Source: Wenzhouxiangella limi
Lineage (GTDB): Bacteria > Pseudomonadota > Gammaproteobacteria > Xanthomonadales > Wenzhouxiangellaceae
Length of the DNA stretch: 64,000 bases
Assembly (NCBI RefSeq): GCF_010499265.1
Contig: NZ_JAAGSC010000040.1
Span: forward strand, 290,305 to 354,304
Direction: 5' to 3'
Numbering within the stretch: the first letter of the stretch is position 1; each line of letters opens with the position of its first letter. The notes beneath the pieces were generated by a model that was not told where the DNA came from, did not search any database, and saw only the letters and a program-made list of their open reading frames with translations. Of this stretch, positions 18,783-27,891 are shown piece by piece. Position numbers and translations under genes: made by a program.

Positions 18783-19544
18783 TCAGCCGGTCGCCTGGCG
18801 CCGGCTGCCGTCATCGACGCGCATCGCCATTTCTTCCAGAGCGGGGCGGTTGAGAACGCGCACCAGCTTGCCGCGGACTTCGATGACTTCTTCGCGCTGC
18901 AGCGTGCTGAGCGTGCGCGACACGGTTTCGATCGTCAAGCCGAGATAGTTGGCAATATCGCGACGGTCCATGGTCAGCCGGAACTGGTCCGGATCCTGGT
19001 TGCGGCGCGCCAGACGGCGCGACATGCTCATCAGAAACAGCGCAACGCGGGTGCGCGCATCCAGCCGCCCGACGACCAGCAGCAGTTCGCGCGTTTCGGC
19101 CATTTCCTCAGACAGCAGGCGCAGCATGACCTGGTTGAGCTTGGGACTGGACTGCAGCATGGTGACGAAATCCTTGAACGGGATTTCGCAGGTGCGGCTG
19201 TCTTCGAGGGCGATGGCAAACCCCGGGTGCTTTTCGTTGGACAGGGCGTCCAGACCCAGAATCTCGCCGGGCAAATAGAACCCGGAGACGATTTCGTCGC
19301 CTTCGTGGGAGAGTTGATAGGCCTTGACCGAGCCGGAGCGCACCACCGAGACGGTCTTGGCCGACTGGCCGCCGTGAAACAGGTGGTCGCTGCGCCCGAC
19401 CGGCTGCTGTCGCTTGAGGACGCGGTTGATTTCCTCGCGCTCTTCGGGCGAGATGTCGTGTGCGAAACAGAGGTTGAAAAGGGAGCAGTCCTCGCAGGAC
19501 GTCTCCTTCTGACCGATTTCCGAGATGCTCGGCTTGTCGCTCAC
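18783..19544 (-). CDS. fnr: FNR/ANR-type oxygen-responsive transcription regulator
   Basis: The 253-residue Crp/Fnr protein keeps all four [4Fe-4S] ligands: Cys17, Cys20 and Cys26 in SCEDCSLFNLC, and Cys119 in TCEIPF. A cyclic-nucleotide-like fold and dimer helix follow, then a helix-turn-helix with IETVSRTL, whose E-x2-SR pattern reads TTGAT half-sites. It should switch on anaerobic genes when oxygen is low. The GTG start at 19544 is chosen because AGGAG lies 7 nt upstream; a TTG at 19565 is less likely. It lies just downstream of hemN, whose promoter carries a perfect FNR box. Confidence 0.93.
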   Translation of the reverse strand: MSDKPSISEIGQKETSCEDCSLFNLCFAHDISPEEREEINRVLKRQQPVGRSDHLFHGGQSAKTVSVVRSGSVKAYQLSHEGDEIVSGFYLPGEILGLDALSNEKHPGFAIALEDSRTCEIPFKDFVTMLQSSPKLNQVMLRLLSEEMAETRELLLVVGRLDARTRVALFLMSMSRRLARRNQDPDQFRLTMDRRDIANYLGLTIETVSRTLSTLQREEVIEVRGKLVRVLNRPALEEMAMRVDDGSRRQATG

Positions 19545-19634
19545 GCGCCAACTCCTGACAATCAATGGAGCCAGATTATATCAGCAGTTGCTGCCCTGCC
19601 CAGTCAATTGCCAGCATTCACAAGGGCAGAAGCA

Positions 19635-21032
19635 TCAGACGATGCGTGAGAAGCGCCCCTGCTGCTGCCGATTGGGTGTCAGGTAGGCATCGAAGACCTT
19701 GGCAATGGCGCGCAGAAACATCAGGCCGGCAGCGGTGACCGTGAATCCGCCTTTTTGCCACTCGATGAGTCCGTCTTCAGCCAGCGGTTCCAGGCGCTGC
19801 AGTTCCTCGCTGAAGTAGCTACGGAAGGAAAGCTCGAAAAGCCGTTCGAGGTCGGCGTAGACAAGAGCCCCTGTGCACATGATGCGCTCGATGATTTCGG
19901 CGCGTACGCGGTCGTCCGTGGTCCGGGTCAGCCCGCGGCAGGTGGCCGGATGACCTTCTTGCTCGATGGCTATGCGCCAGTCGGGCAGCTTGCGGTGATT
20001 CTGGGCGAAGCTGTCGCCGATCTGGCTGATGGCGCTGGGGCCGAAGCTGACCAGGTCCAGGCCGCCGTGGGTGGAATAGCCCTGGAAGTTGCGCACCAGC
20101 GTGCCGTTGGCCCGCGCCTTGACCATGGAGTCACCCGGGAGTGCGAAGTGGTCCATGCCAACGAACTCGTAACCGGAATCAAGCAACCGGCTTAAGGTAT
20201 TGCGGAAGATCGCCAGCTTGGTGGTCGGGTTGGGCAGCTGCTCGCTCTTGATTCGGGTCTGGCCCTTGAACAGATGCGGCAGGTGGGCATAGTTGAACAG
20301 CGACAGGCGATCCGGCTTCAGGCTGACCATCGTCTCCACGGTCTGGGCGAAGCCGGTGGTGGTCTGCAGCGGCAGTCCGTAGATCAGGTCGACGCTGATC
20401 GACTCGAAGCCCACGGCCCGGGCGGCGCCGATGGTGGCGCTGACGGTCGCGGTGTCATGGATCCGGTTGACGGCTTCCTGCACGGCCGGATCCAGGTCCT
20501 GCACGCCGATGGAGATACGGTTGAAGCCGATTTCCCGCAGGCGCTTGATGCCGGTCGGATCGATGGTGCGCGGATCGACCTCCAGGCCCAGCTCGCCGTC
20601 CTGGGCAAACTTGAAGCGTGCGCGCAGCATGTCCATCAGGCGCGAGAGCTGATCGACGGTCAGGAAAGTCGGCGTGCCGCCGCCCAGGTGCAGCTGACGC
20701 ACCTTGCGGTCAGCGTCAAAGCGCGGTGCGACCAGATCCATTTCGCGTTCGAGCGTGTCCAGGAATTCATCGCCGGCGGTCGCCGAGCGCGTGATGACGC
20801 GGTTGCAGCCGCAGTAGAAGCACGGGCTGGAGCAGAAAGGTACATGCACATACAGCGACAGATCGGCCGGAATCGGCAGGCGATTGCTCTCATCGATGGC
20901 GGTCAGGAAGTCCTCCGGGCCGAAGCGTTCGTTGAACTGTACGGCGGTCGGATAGGAGGTGTAGCGGGGTCCCTCACCGCCGTAGCGGTCGATCAGGTCC
21001 ACGTCGAAAGTCGGACGAATGAGTTCGGACAT
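19635..21032 (-). CDS. hemN: Oxygen-independent coproporphyrinogen III dehydrogenase
   Basis: The 465-residue radical-SAM enzyme converts coproporphyrinogen III to protoporphyrinogen IX without oxygen. The cluster motif C-x3-C-x2-C is at Cys67, Cys71 and Cys74 in FCSSPCFYCGC, with the HemN-specific Cys76. LHLGGGTPTFL and the C-terminal HemN domain are present, and the length is that of true HemN rather than the shorter HemW. A perfect FNR box 71 nt upstream indicates anaerobic induction. The divergent gene is the S9 peptidase. Confidence 0.96.
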   Translation of the reverse strand: MSELIRPTFDVDLIDRYGGEGPRYTSYPTAVQFNERFGPEDFLTAIDESNRLPIPADLSLYVHVPFCSSPCFYCGCNRVITRSATAGDEFLDTLEREMDLVAPRFDADRKVRQLHLGGGTPTFLTVDQLSRLMDMLRARFKFAQDGELGLEVDPRTIDPTGIKRLREIGFNRISIGVQDLDPAVQEAVNRIHDTATVSATIGAARAVGFESISVDLIYGLPLQTTTGFAQTVETMVSLKPDRLSLFNYAHLPHLFKGQTRIKSEQLPNPTTKLAIFRNTLSRLLDSGYEFVGMDHFALPGDSMVKARANGTLVRNFQGYSTHGGLDLVSFGPSAISQIGDSFAQNHRKLPDWRIAIEQEGHPATCRGLTRTTDDRVRAEIIERIMCTGALVYADLERLFELSFRSYFSEELQRLEPLAEDGLIEWQKGGFTVTAAGLMFLRAIAKVFDAYLTPNRQQQGRFSRIV

Positions 21033-21102
21033 GCTGTCGCTTCCCGGGCAGAATGGCTGATTATTTGATCTGAAAGCTTACCGTCGCTATGGGCAAACGG
21101 AT

Positions 21103-21116
21103 TTGATACGCATCAA
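21103..21116. promoter_or_regulatory. FNR/ANR box upstream of hemN
   Basis: The sequence TTGAT-ACGC-ATCAA is a perfect match to the FNR consensus. It is centred 77 nt upstream of the hemN start, which fits a class II site at -41.5 with a 5' leader of about 35 nt. It is also 67 nt upstream of the divergent S9 peptidase start and could act on that gene too. Confidence 0.85.
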
Positions 21117-21176
21117 AACTTCGGAAGGTTCTGATAAATTGACATTTCACCGACCTTCCCGCTTGAAAGAGAGCTC

Positions 21177-23687
21177 ATGAAAAAAGCCTGGATTTACCTG
21201 CTGCCCGTCATCGCGGCCTTCCTGGCGCTGCCTTCTGCGCTGCTTCGCGCCGAGACAGCCAGCGAAATCGATACGGTGCTGACGCTCGGTCCGCTTCCCT
21301 TTGCCTCGCAAGCGCTGGACGACAGCCCGAAGGCCGACGAGATTCGCCGTGCCCTGATCATGCAACTCAGCGACTCTGACCTGCCGGCGCCGGGGGCAAG
21401 CATCCGCGCTTTTGGCCAGTCGTTGACCTGGCAGGCCCATCCGCCCGAGGCAACGGCCAAGGATTCGGGGCCCTCGGTCTGGATGGTGCATCTCCAGGCT
21501 CAGCGCTTTGTGCGCGGGCGGCTGCTTGTTTCCGGCCTGGCCGAGCCCAAACTGTGGCTGAACGGCGAGCCGTACTCGCCGGAAGAAAACGGGGTGGAAC
21601 TGGACCTGTCGGCCGGAACGCACACGCTGTGGCTGTTTCATCACGGTGCCGACCAGGAGCAGACGCCGGGCCTGCAGTGGAAGGGCAACACCGAAGTCGA
21701 CCACGTCGATTTTCATGTCGAGCCGTGGCGTCTGGTTTCAGCGCGGTTGCTGACCAATGCCGAGACCGCTACTGAACTGGCGCTTTCGCCCGACGGTGAG
21801 CACCTGGCCATCACGTTCAGCGCCCGCAACGACGCCGCCGACCTCGACCTGGCCAGGGTCGAGGTCCGGGCGCTGGACAACAACCGCATCGTGCGCCAGT
21901 GGACCAGCAATCCGCCGCGCAGCCTGCAATGGAGTCCGGATGCCGACAGGCTGGCCGTGCAGGAAGGCGACAACCTTTGGCTGCATGATCTGGCCAGCGG
22001 ACAGGCGCGACTGCTGCTCGCCAACCACGAGCGCATCGGCAGCTGGCGCTGGCATCCCGACGGCGGCTCGATTCTTTTTGCCTGGACCGAAGCGTTCGAG
22101 GCCGACAACGACCAGCGCCGGCGGCTGCGCTCGCTGGAAGATCGCTGGGCAAGCTTTCGTGACAACACGCAGCTCTACCAGGTCGATATCGAAAGCGGCC
22201 TGGTCCGGCCGCTGACCGCCGGCGCATCCTCGGTCAACCTGCTCGACGTGCATCCCGACGGCGATCGCCTGCTGCTGACCGAGCGCATCATCGACTACGC
22301 CGAGCCGCCGCACAGCCTGTTTCGCCTCTACACCATGGAATTGCCTTCGCTGGAGACGAGCGACGTCGGGCAATACCGTCAGATCAACGCTGCCCTGTTC
22401 GCCGAGGAGGGCTACTGGCTGCTGGCCGGACCCGGTCTGGTCCAGGGTGACGGTGCAACCACCGAGGAGGCACTGGTCCCGAACGAGTACGACACCCAGC
22501 TTTACGCCCTGAGCGCCGACGGTGAGACCGCGCGGAGTCTCAGCCGCGGATTCGACCCGTCCTTCGGCAATATGCACCGTCTGGTCACGGGCGACCTGCT
22601 GCTTTCGGCGACCTGGGGCGAAGAAGTTGCGCTGGTCCATGTCGATCCCGTCGAGGAAGATTTCCGGCGGATTGATACCGGGCTGGAAGTCATGGAGCAG
22701 TTCGTCGCCAGCGACGAACAAGCGCCGGTGGTCGTGGTACGCGGCACCGATGCCGATGCCCCGCAACGCATCCATCGCATCGACCTGGCCGCCAATGGAA
22801 ATGAACCCGAGGTCTTGCTCGATACGCGCCCGAGCGAGTACGACGGCGTTCGCCTGAGCGAAGTTCGTCCCTGGTCGTTTACCAACGAAAGCGGTGATGC
22901 GATCGAGGGGCGCTATTACCTGCCGCCGGGCTTTGACCCCGACCAGTCCTACCCGCTGATCGTCTACTACTACGGCGGTACCACGCCGGTCAATCGCCAG
23001 TTCACCGGCCGCTATCCGTTCCAGCTCTGGGCGGCCAAGGGCTATGTGGTCTACGTGCTCCAGCCGCGCGGCACGATCGGCTACGGCCAGGACTTCTCGG
23101 CCCTGCACGTCAACGCCTGGGGCCGCTATACCGCCGAGGACATCATCGAAGGCACGCAACGGTTCGTCGCCGCCCACCCGTTCATCGACGGCGAACGCAT
23201 CGGCAATATCGGCGCCAGCTACGGCGGCTTCATGACCATGCACCTGGCCACCCTCACCGATCTGTACGCTGCTTCGGTCTCGCACGCCGGCATCAGCGCG
23301 CTGACCTCCTACTGGGGCCAGGGCTGGTGGGGCTACGGCTACTCGGGAATCGCCAGCCGCGGCTCGTTTCCGTGGAACAACCCGGAGCTTTACGTCGGCC
23401 AGAGCCCGGTCTACTCGGCCGACCGCATCACCACGCCGCTGTTGCTGCTTACCGGAGATGCCGACACCAACGTCCCGCCCGGCGAGAGCCACAACATGTA
23501 CACCGCGCTCAGGCTGCTGGGGCGGGACGTTGAGCTGGTCGAATTTCCCGGCGAAGATCACTGGATTCTCGACCGCGAAAAACGCTACGTGTGGTGGGAC
23601 ACCATGCTGGCCTGGTTCGACAAGTGGCTCAAGGACGAGCCGGAGTGGTGGCAGCACCTTTACCCGGAAACGGCACCCGAGGGGTGA
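21177..23687 (+). CDS. Exported S9 family (dipeptidyl-peptidase IV/prolyl oligopeptidase type) peptidase
   Basis: The 836-residue protein has a signal peptide (about 1-25), a beta-propeller region with WD40/PD40-like blades (about 190-540; LALSPDGEHLAITF, HPDGGSILFAW), and a C-terminal alpha/beta hydrolase domain. The catalytic triad is readable as Ser681 in GASYGGF, Asp763 in GDADTNVP and His795 in GEDHWI. The ATG has a GAGAG ribosome site. It is expected to remove dipeptides or cleave after proline in periplasmic or extracellular peptides. It is divergent from hemN and shares its regulatory region. Confidence 0.92.
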   Translation: MKKAWIYLLPVIAAFLALPSALLRAETASEIDTVLTLGPLPFASQALDDSPKADEIRRALIMQLSDSDLPAPGASIRAFGQSLTWQAHPPEATAKDSGPSVWMVHLQAQRFVRGRLLVSGLAEPKLWLNGEPYSPEENGVELDLSAGTHTLWLFHHGADQEQTPGLQWKGNTEVDHVDFHVEPWRLVSARLLTNAETATELALSPDGEHLAITFSARNDAADLDLARVEVRALDNNRIVRQWTSNPPRSLQWSPDADRLAVQEGDNLWLHDLASGQARLLLANHERIGSWRWHPDGGSILFAWTEAFEADNDQRRRLRSLEDRWASFRDNTQLYQVDIESGLVRPLTAGASSVNLLDVHPDGDRLLLTERIIDYAEPPHSLFRLYTMELPSLETSDVGQYRQINAALFAEEGYWLLAGPGLVQGDGATTEEALVPNEYDTQLYALSADGETARSLSRGFDPSFGNMHRLVTGDLLLSATWGEEVALVHVDPVEEDFRRIDTGLEVMEQFVASDEQAPVVVVRGTDADAPQRIHRIDLAANGNEPEVLLDTRPSEYDGVRLSEVRPWSFTNESGDAIEGRYYLPPGFDPDQSYPLIVYYYGGTTPVNRQFTGRYPFQLWAAKGYVVYVLQPRGTIGYGQDFSALHVNAWGRYTAEDIIEGTQRFVAAHPFIDGERIGNIGASYGGFMTMHLATLTDLYAASVSHAGISALTSYWGQGWWGYGYSGIASRGSFPWNNPELYVGQSPVYSADRITTPLLLLTGDADTNVPPGESHNMYTALRLLGRDVELVEFPGEDHWILDREKRYVWWDTMLAWFDKWLKDEPEWWQHLYPETAPEG

Positions 23688-23698
23688 GCTTTCCTGGC

Positions 23699-23725
23699 CT
23701 GTTTCAGCTGTTTCAGCTGTTTCGG
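23699..23725 (+). repeat. Three tandem 9-bp repeats
   Basis: CTGTTTCAG occurs twice and CTGTTTCGG once in direct tandem (23699-23707, 23708-23716, 23717-23725), 12 nt after the peptidase stop and 60 nt before the next start. No role is evident. Confidence 0.6.
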
Positions 23726-23784
23726 CTGGTTTTTGCTGCCAAGCGAGCAGGTCGTGACGGCTACAGGCCCAAGTGCGCGCAGCC

Positions 23785-25227
23785 ATGAGCAACGCCCGCA
23801 TCCCCGCCACAGACTGGCTGCTGGCCGAAACCGTCCGCCTTCACGAAGAGCGGCACGGGCGCCTGCGCGACGACGAGACGGCCAACGTGCTCGCGCGCGA
23901 GACGTCCGGCGGCCTGGCCGCTCGGCTGGCCCGGAGAGCGGCCGCGTTGCCCTGTGCGTCCGCGGTGCGGGCCGACCTGGTACGGATGCGGCGGCTGCTC
24001 CGGCACCTGTCGCTGCTGGTGGTGCTGCTGGCAATAGCGGCCGGTGCGCTGGCCGCGCTGTCGAGCGCGCAGGCGCGTGAGGTGGACGTGCTGCTGGCTG
24101 CGGCTTCCATGCTGTTTTTGCCCGGTCTGATGCTGCTGGTCTGGCTGGCAATGATGCTGTTGACCCGCCCGGGCCACGCCGCGCCGGGCTTGAGCAGCGG
24201 CCTGGTCGGTCTGGGACTGCGGCGTCTGGGACCGCGTCTGCTGTCCGGACCCCTGGCCGCTGAAACCGTGTCGGCCGGCGCCGGCCTGCTGCTGACCGGG
24301 CCGGGTCGCTGGCTGCTGGGTACGCTGACCCATGCCTTCTGGGCCGCGTACGGCCTGGCGGCCCTGGCCACCCTGGCGCTATTGTTCAGCATCGCCCAGT
24401 ACGATCTGAGCTGGGGCACCACCCTGCTGAGCGACGACACCGTGGTCGAGCTGATCCAGGCGCTGGGCTGGCTGCCGGCCTCGCTGGGCCTGGTCGAGCC
24501 GCTGTCGCCAGAGTGGATTCTGGCCGGTCGCGAAGGCGCCGAAAGCGGCGTGATGCGCGCGGAGTGGGCCCGGTTTCTGTTGGTGCTGGTGGCCGTCTAC
24601 GGCATCTTTCCGCGCCTGGTGTTGATGCTGGCGTGTGCGGGTTTCGCGACCCTGGGCTTGCAACGCGTGCGGCTGGATACGGCGCGACCCGGTTATCTGC
24701 GCCTGGCCGGCGCCCTGATGGCCGAGGGCGAGGTCCGGATCCGCGGTAAGCGCCCCGGGGTCGGTGACTCACCCAGTCGGAAGCGCCCCGACGAGGTCGC
24801 CGGCCCGCCGTTGCTGGTGGCCGTGGAACTGGAGCGCAAGGACTGGCCGGTGCCGCTGCCGGGTGTTGCCTGGCACGCCCTGGGTCGGGCTGATACCCGC
24901 AGTCAGCGCAACCGACTGCTCGCTGCCGCAGAATCGCTCGAGATCGCGCCGCCGGCGGTGCTGGCCCAGTGCTCGGCCCTGCGCACCCCGGATGAGGGCA
25001 CCGGCCGCTTCCTGTCGGCGCTGGCCGACGCAGCCGGTACCGTGCTGGTGATCTGGCTCGACGAGGGCGATCAGTGGCGCGAGCGCGGCGGTGACCTCGG
25101 CGAACGCGAAGCCGACTGGCGCTCGCTGGCCGAGCGCGTCGGCGCCGATCTGGTGGTGGTCGATGCCGACACGCCGGAGGCCGGCGCCCTGGCCGAGCTA
25201 TACCGGGCGCTGGGGGAACAGCCGTGA
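23785..25227 (+). CDS. DUF2868 domain-containing membrane protein
   Basis: The 480-residue protein has an N-terminal cytoplasmic segment (DWLLAETVRLHEERHG), two closely spaced TM helices at about 73-92 and 100-130, two more at about 188-215 and 268-295, and a C-terminal soluble domain of about 170 residues. That domain contains LLVAVELERKDWPVPLPG and VIWLDEGDQW. The family is conserved in Proteobacteria and is nearly always paired with a DUF3482 GTPase, as here. The function is unknown. The GTG of the GTPase overlaps its stop (GTGA). The start could alternatively be GTG 23773. Confidence 0.82.
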   Translation: MSNARIPATDWLLAETVRLHEERHGRLRDDETANVLARETSGGLAARLARRAAALPCASAVRADLVRMRRLLRHLSLLVVLLAIAAGALAALSSAQAREVDVLLAAASMLFLPGLMLLVWLAMMLLTRPGHAAPGLSSGLVGLGLRRLGPRLLSGPLAAETVSAGAGLLLTGPGRWLLGTLTHAFWAAYGLAALATLALLFSIAQYDLSWGTTLLSDDTVVELIQALGWLPASLGLVEPLSPEWILAGREGAESGVMRAEWARFLLVLVAVYGIFPRLVLMLACAGFATLGLQRVRLDTARPGYLRLAGALMAEGEVRIRGKRPGVGDSPSRKRPDEVAGPPLLVAVELERKDWPVPLPGVAWHALGRADTRSQRNRLLAAAESLEIAPPAVLAQCSALRTPDEGTGRFLSALADAAGTVLVIWLDEGDQWRERGGDLGEREADWRSLAERVGADLVVVDADTPEAGALAELYRALGEQP

Positions 25228-26627
25228 GCCGGACCGGGCCTGCTGTGCTCAACCTGGCCGTTGTTGGCCACACCAACACCGGCAAGACCTCGCTGATGCG
25301 CACCCTGCTGCACCGGCGAGATTTCGGTCAGATTCGCAACCGCGCAGGCACCACCCGCCAGGTCGCCTCGGCGCCGCTGGTGGTCGACGGCGAGACGCTG
25401 ATCACCCTGTACGACTCGCCCGGACTGGAAGATGCCCCGGGATTGATCGAATGGCTGGACGCGCAGCCGGGGTCACGCCACGACGGGCCCGAGCGAATCC
25501 ACGGCCTGCTGACCGACCCGCAGGCGCGCGAGCGCTTCGATCACGAGGTGCGGGTGCTTGATCTGATGCTCAACGTGGACGTGGCCCTGTACGTGGTCGA
25601 CGTACGCGAGCCGGTGCTCGAGAAGTACCTCGATGAGTTGGCCGTACTGGCCCTGTGCGCGCGCCCCATGCTGGTGGTGCTGAACTTCGTGGCCAGCGAG
25701 CACGCCCGCGAGTCCGAGTGGCGCGATGCCCTGGCCCGCATCGGCCTGCACACGGTGCTGGCATTCGATGCCGTTATCCGGGATCCGGCCACCGAGCGTC
25801 GCCTGTTTGAGAAGCTGGCCAGCCAGCTTGATGCGTTTGCGCCCACGCTCGAGGTCTGGCTGGCCGCTCGGGCCGACGAGGAGCAGGCCCGGCTGGTCGC
25901 GGCGGTGGAGACCATCGCCGAGATGCTGATCGACGTGGCCGCCGCCCAGCGCGAGGCGGAGCTGCGATCCGATACGGACCGGGCCCGAGCCATGACCGAC
26001 CTGCACGCGGCGGTGCGTGATCGCGAGCAGGCCTGCGTTGGCACCCTGCTCGATTTGTATCGCTTTGGCCGCGAGGATTACACTGATGACGACCTGCCGT
26101 TGGACGACGGTCAGTGGGCCGAAGATCTGTTTGATCCGGACACGCTGCGCCACCATGGCATCCGCACCAGCGGGCATGTCGGCGTCGGCGCCGGTGCCGG
26201 CGCGGCGGTGGATGTGGCCACCGGGGGCCTGAGCCTTGGCGCGGGCACCCTGATCGGCGCCGCCGTGGGCGCCGGGGTCGGACTGGCGCGCGGTTTCGGC
26301 GGTCGTATCGGCGATCGCCTGGCCGGCCGTATCCGCCTGATGGTGGACGATCCCACGCTGCGCCTGCTGGCCTGGCGTCAGCTGCAGCTGCTTGCTGGCC
26401 TGCGCCGGCGTGGCCATGCCAGCCAGGCCCCGCTCAAGGCGGCCGACCGCGAACGCTGGGCCGAAAAGACCTTGCCGGCGGCGCTGAGGCGCGCCCGTCG
26501 CCACCCGGAATGGTCGGCCGTCAACCCGGCCGCCATGCCCGATCCAGCCCGTGCCCGCGCCATCGTCGACTTGGCGAAAGTTCTGCGCGCCAGCCTCGAT
26601 AAGCCGTACCACGGCGATGAAGCCTGA
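25224..26627 (+). CDS. GTPase with C-terminal DUF3482 domain
   Basis: The 467-residue protein carries a small GTPase domain with P-loop GHTNTGKTS (residues 15-23), a threonine-rich switch I (RAGTTRQV) and G3 motif DSPGLED. The usual G4 NKxD is replaced by NFVAS, so base specificity is uncertain. An alpha-helical DUF3482 region follows, including a glycine-zipper segment at about 314-365 (GVGAGAGAAVDVATGG) that could insert into or pack against membrane. It is coupled to the DUF2868 membrane gene, so a GTP-driven membrane complex is likely. Its process is unknown. Confidence 0.85.
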   Translation: MSRTGPAVLNLAVVGHTNTGKTSLMRTLLHRRDFGQIRNRAGTTRQVASAPLVVDGETLITLYDSPGLEDAPGLIEWLDAQPGSRHDGPERIHGLLTDPQARERFDHEVRVLDLMLNVDVALYVVDVREPVLEKYLDELAVLALCARPMLVVLNFVASEHARESEWRDALARIGLHTVLAFDAVIRDPATERRLFEKLASQLDAFAPTLEVWLAARADEEQARLVAAVETIAEMLIDVAAAQREAELRSDTDRARAMTDLHAAVRDREQACVGTLLDLYRFGREDYTDDDLPLDDGQWAEDLFDPDTLRHHGIRTSGHVGVGAGAGAAVDVATGGLSLGAGTLIGAAVGAGVGLARGFGGRIGDRLAGRIRLMVDDPTLRLLAWRQLQLLAGLRRRGHASQAPLKAADRERWAEKTLPAALRRARRHPEWSAVNPAAMPDPARARAIVDLAKVLRASLDKPYHGDEA

Positions 26628-26851
26628 AATTTGCTAAAAATCATCGCCAGGATTGAGTGACCCCGGAGTCCCTTGTGGCTGCTGCGATTTTTCTGGCTTT
26701 TCTGCCGGCGGTGAGATACACTTCGCAGTGCCTGTAGATTATGGCAGTGAGTAATCAGGTCGTTTCCCCCTCCGGTTTACCTCCGATCACCCCCCGCTCA
26801 TAAGCTGCACGCGCTTTTCTTTTTTGAGTAATTCACAAGGTAGCAAGAACA

Positions 26852-27055
26852 ATGGCAACAGGTTCCGTCAAGTGGTTTAACGAGGCGAAGGGTTTCGGAT
26901 TCATCAGTCAGGACGATGGTGGCAAGGACGTATTCGTACATTTCAGCGCCATCCAGGGCTCCGGATTCAAGACGCTGGCCGAAGGTCAGAAGGTCGAATT
27001 CGACATTCAGGACGGCCCCAAGGGCCCGCAGGCAGCGAACGTACAGCCTGCCTAA
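26852..27055 (+). CDS. Cold-shock protein, CspA family
   Basis: The 67-residue single cold-shock domain has both RNA-binding motifs, KGFGFIS and DVFVHFS. Such proteins bind single-stranded RNA and melt secondary structure. AAGG lies 10 nt before the ATG. The 224-nt upstream gap has no other gene; it probably holds the promoter and a long 5' leader, as in other csp genes, although I could not assign a clear -35. A strong terminator follows the gene, making it monocistronic. Confidence 0.95.
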   Translation: MATGSVKWFNEAKGFGFISQDDGGKDVFVHFSAIQGSGFKTLAEGQKVEFDIQDGPKGPQAANVQPA

Positions 27056-27082
27056 CGTCCTTTTTCTCCACTGGAGAAGACG

Positions 27083-27111
27083 AAAAACCCCGCCCTCGAG
27101 CGGGGTTTTTT
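27083..27111 (+). terminator. Intrinsic terminator of the cold-shock gene
   Basis: An 11-bp stem (27083-27093 with 27100-27110, loop CCTCGA) runs into a T-tract ending at 27111. A smaller hairpin, TTCTCC-ACT-GGAGAA, lies just before it at 27064-27078. Confidence 0.9.
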
Positions 27112-27162
27112 GATCTGGGTCGGGTTTTTGCGTCGACGAAGTGCCTACACTCGTCGTTCAAA

Positions 27163-27178
27163 ATCACGAAATCGTGAT
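27163..27178. promoter_or_regulatory. Unassigned palindromic operator upstream of yceH
   Basis: ATCACGA-AA-TCGTGAT is a perfect 7+7 bp palindrome 27 nt before the yceH start. A possible -10 (TATCCT, 27188-27193) lies just downstream, so a bound protein would cover the -35 region. I do not recognise the regulator. Confidence 0.4.
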
Positions 27179-27204
27179 CGCATTCACTATCCTCTGGACC
27201 CGTC

Positions 27205-27891
27205 ATGACCGAAGACAATGCGCACATCGAATCCTGCCCGCTCGACCCGCCGCTGAGCGCGGAAGAGGCGCGCGTCCTCGGTTGTCTCATCGAAAAAGAG
27301 GCCACCACCCCCGAGGCCTACCCGCTCACCCAGAACGCCTGCGTGACCGCGGCCAACCAGAAAACCAGCCGCCACCCGATCATGAAGCTCGACCCGGGTC
27401 GCGTTGGTCAGGCGCTGCGCCAGCTGGAGCAGCGGGGACTGGTCCGCAGTGAATTCGGCGCCCGCGCCACCCGCTACGCCCACCAGGCCGACAGCGGCCT
27501 GGAGCTGACCCCGCCCCAGCGCGCGCTGCTGGGCCTGCTGCTGTTGCGCGGGCCGCAAACGCTGGCCGAACTGCTGGCCCGCAGCGAACGCCTGCATCGT
27601 TTTGATGATCTGGACGAGGTGCGCTACTGCCTCGATCGCCTGGCCGGCAGGGACGCCCCGCTGGTGATCGGGCTGCCGCGCGGTCCGGGTCAGCGCGAGG
27701 ATCGATACGCCCACACCTTGACCGGCAAGATCGACAGGCCCGCCGCGGCTGCGAAGGCAGCCGGGGAGTCCGTCAACGAGGCGGCAGCCGCGAACCTGGA
27801 AAGCCGGATGTCGGCGCTGGAGGAACGCATGGCCGCGCTCGAAGCCGGGATGAAGATGTTGCTGCCGGACGGCTCCCAGCCTTCAGCCTGA
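27205..27891 (+). CDS. yceH: YceH family (DUF480) protein
   Basis: The 228-residue protein aligns with E. coli YceH, including [36 protein letters not shown] and [13 protein letters not shown]. It has two winged-helix-like repeats and a short C-terminal coiled coil (about 195-220). The function is not well defined. The 3' end overlaps the convergent DUF6279 gene by 9 nt. Confidence 0.93.
   Translation: MTEDNAHIESCPLDPPLSAEEARVLGCLIEKEATTPEAYPLTQNACVTAANQKTSRHPIMKLDPGRVGQALRQLEQRGLVRSEFGARATRYAHQADSGLELTPPQRALLGLLLLRGPQTLAELLARSERLHRFDDLDEVRYCLDRLAGRDAPLVIGLPRGPGQREDRYAHTLTGKIDRPAAAAKAAGESVNEAAAANLESRMSALEERMAALEAGMKMLLPDGSQPSA

Noticed and set aside
26628..26851. Small gene or sRNA before the cold-shock gene
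   Set aside because: No coding frame with a ribosome site and no terminator separate from the cold-shock gene; it is best read as promoter and long leader.
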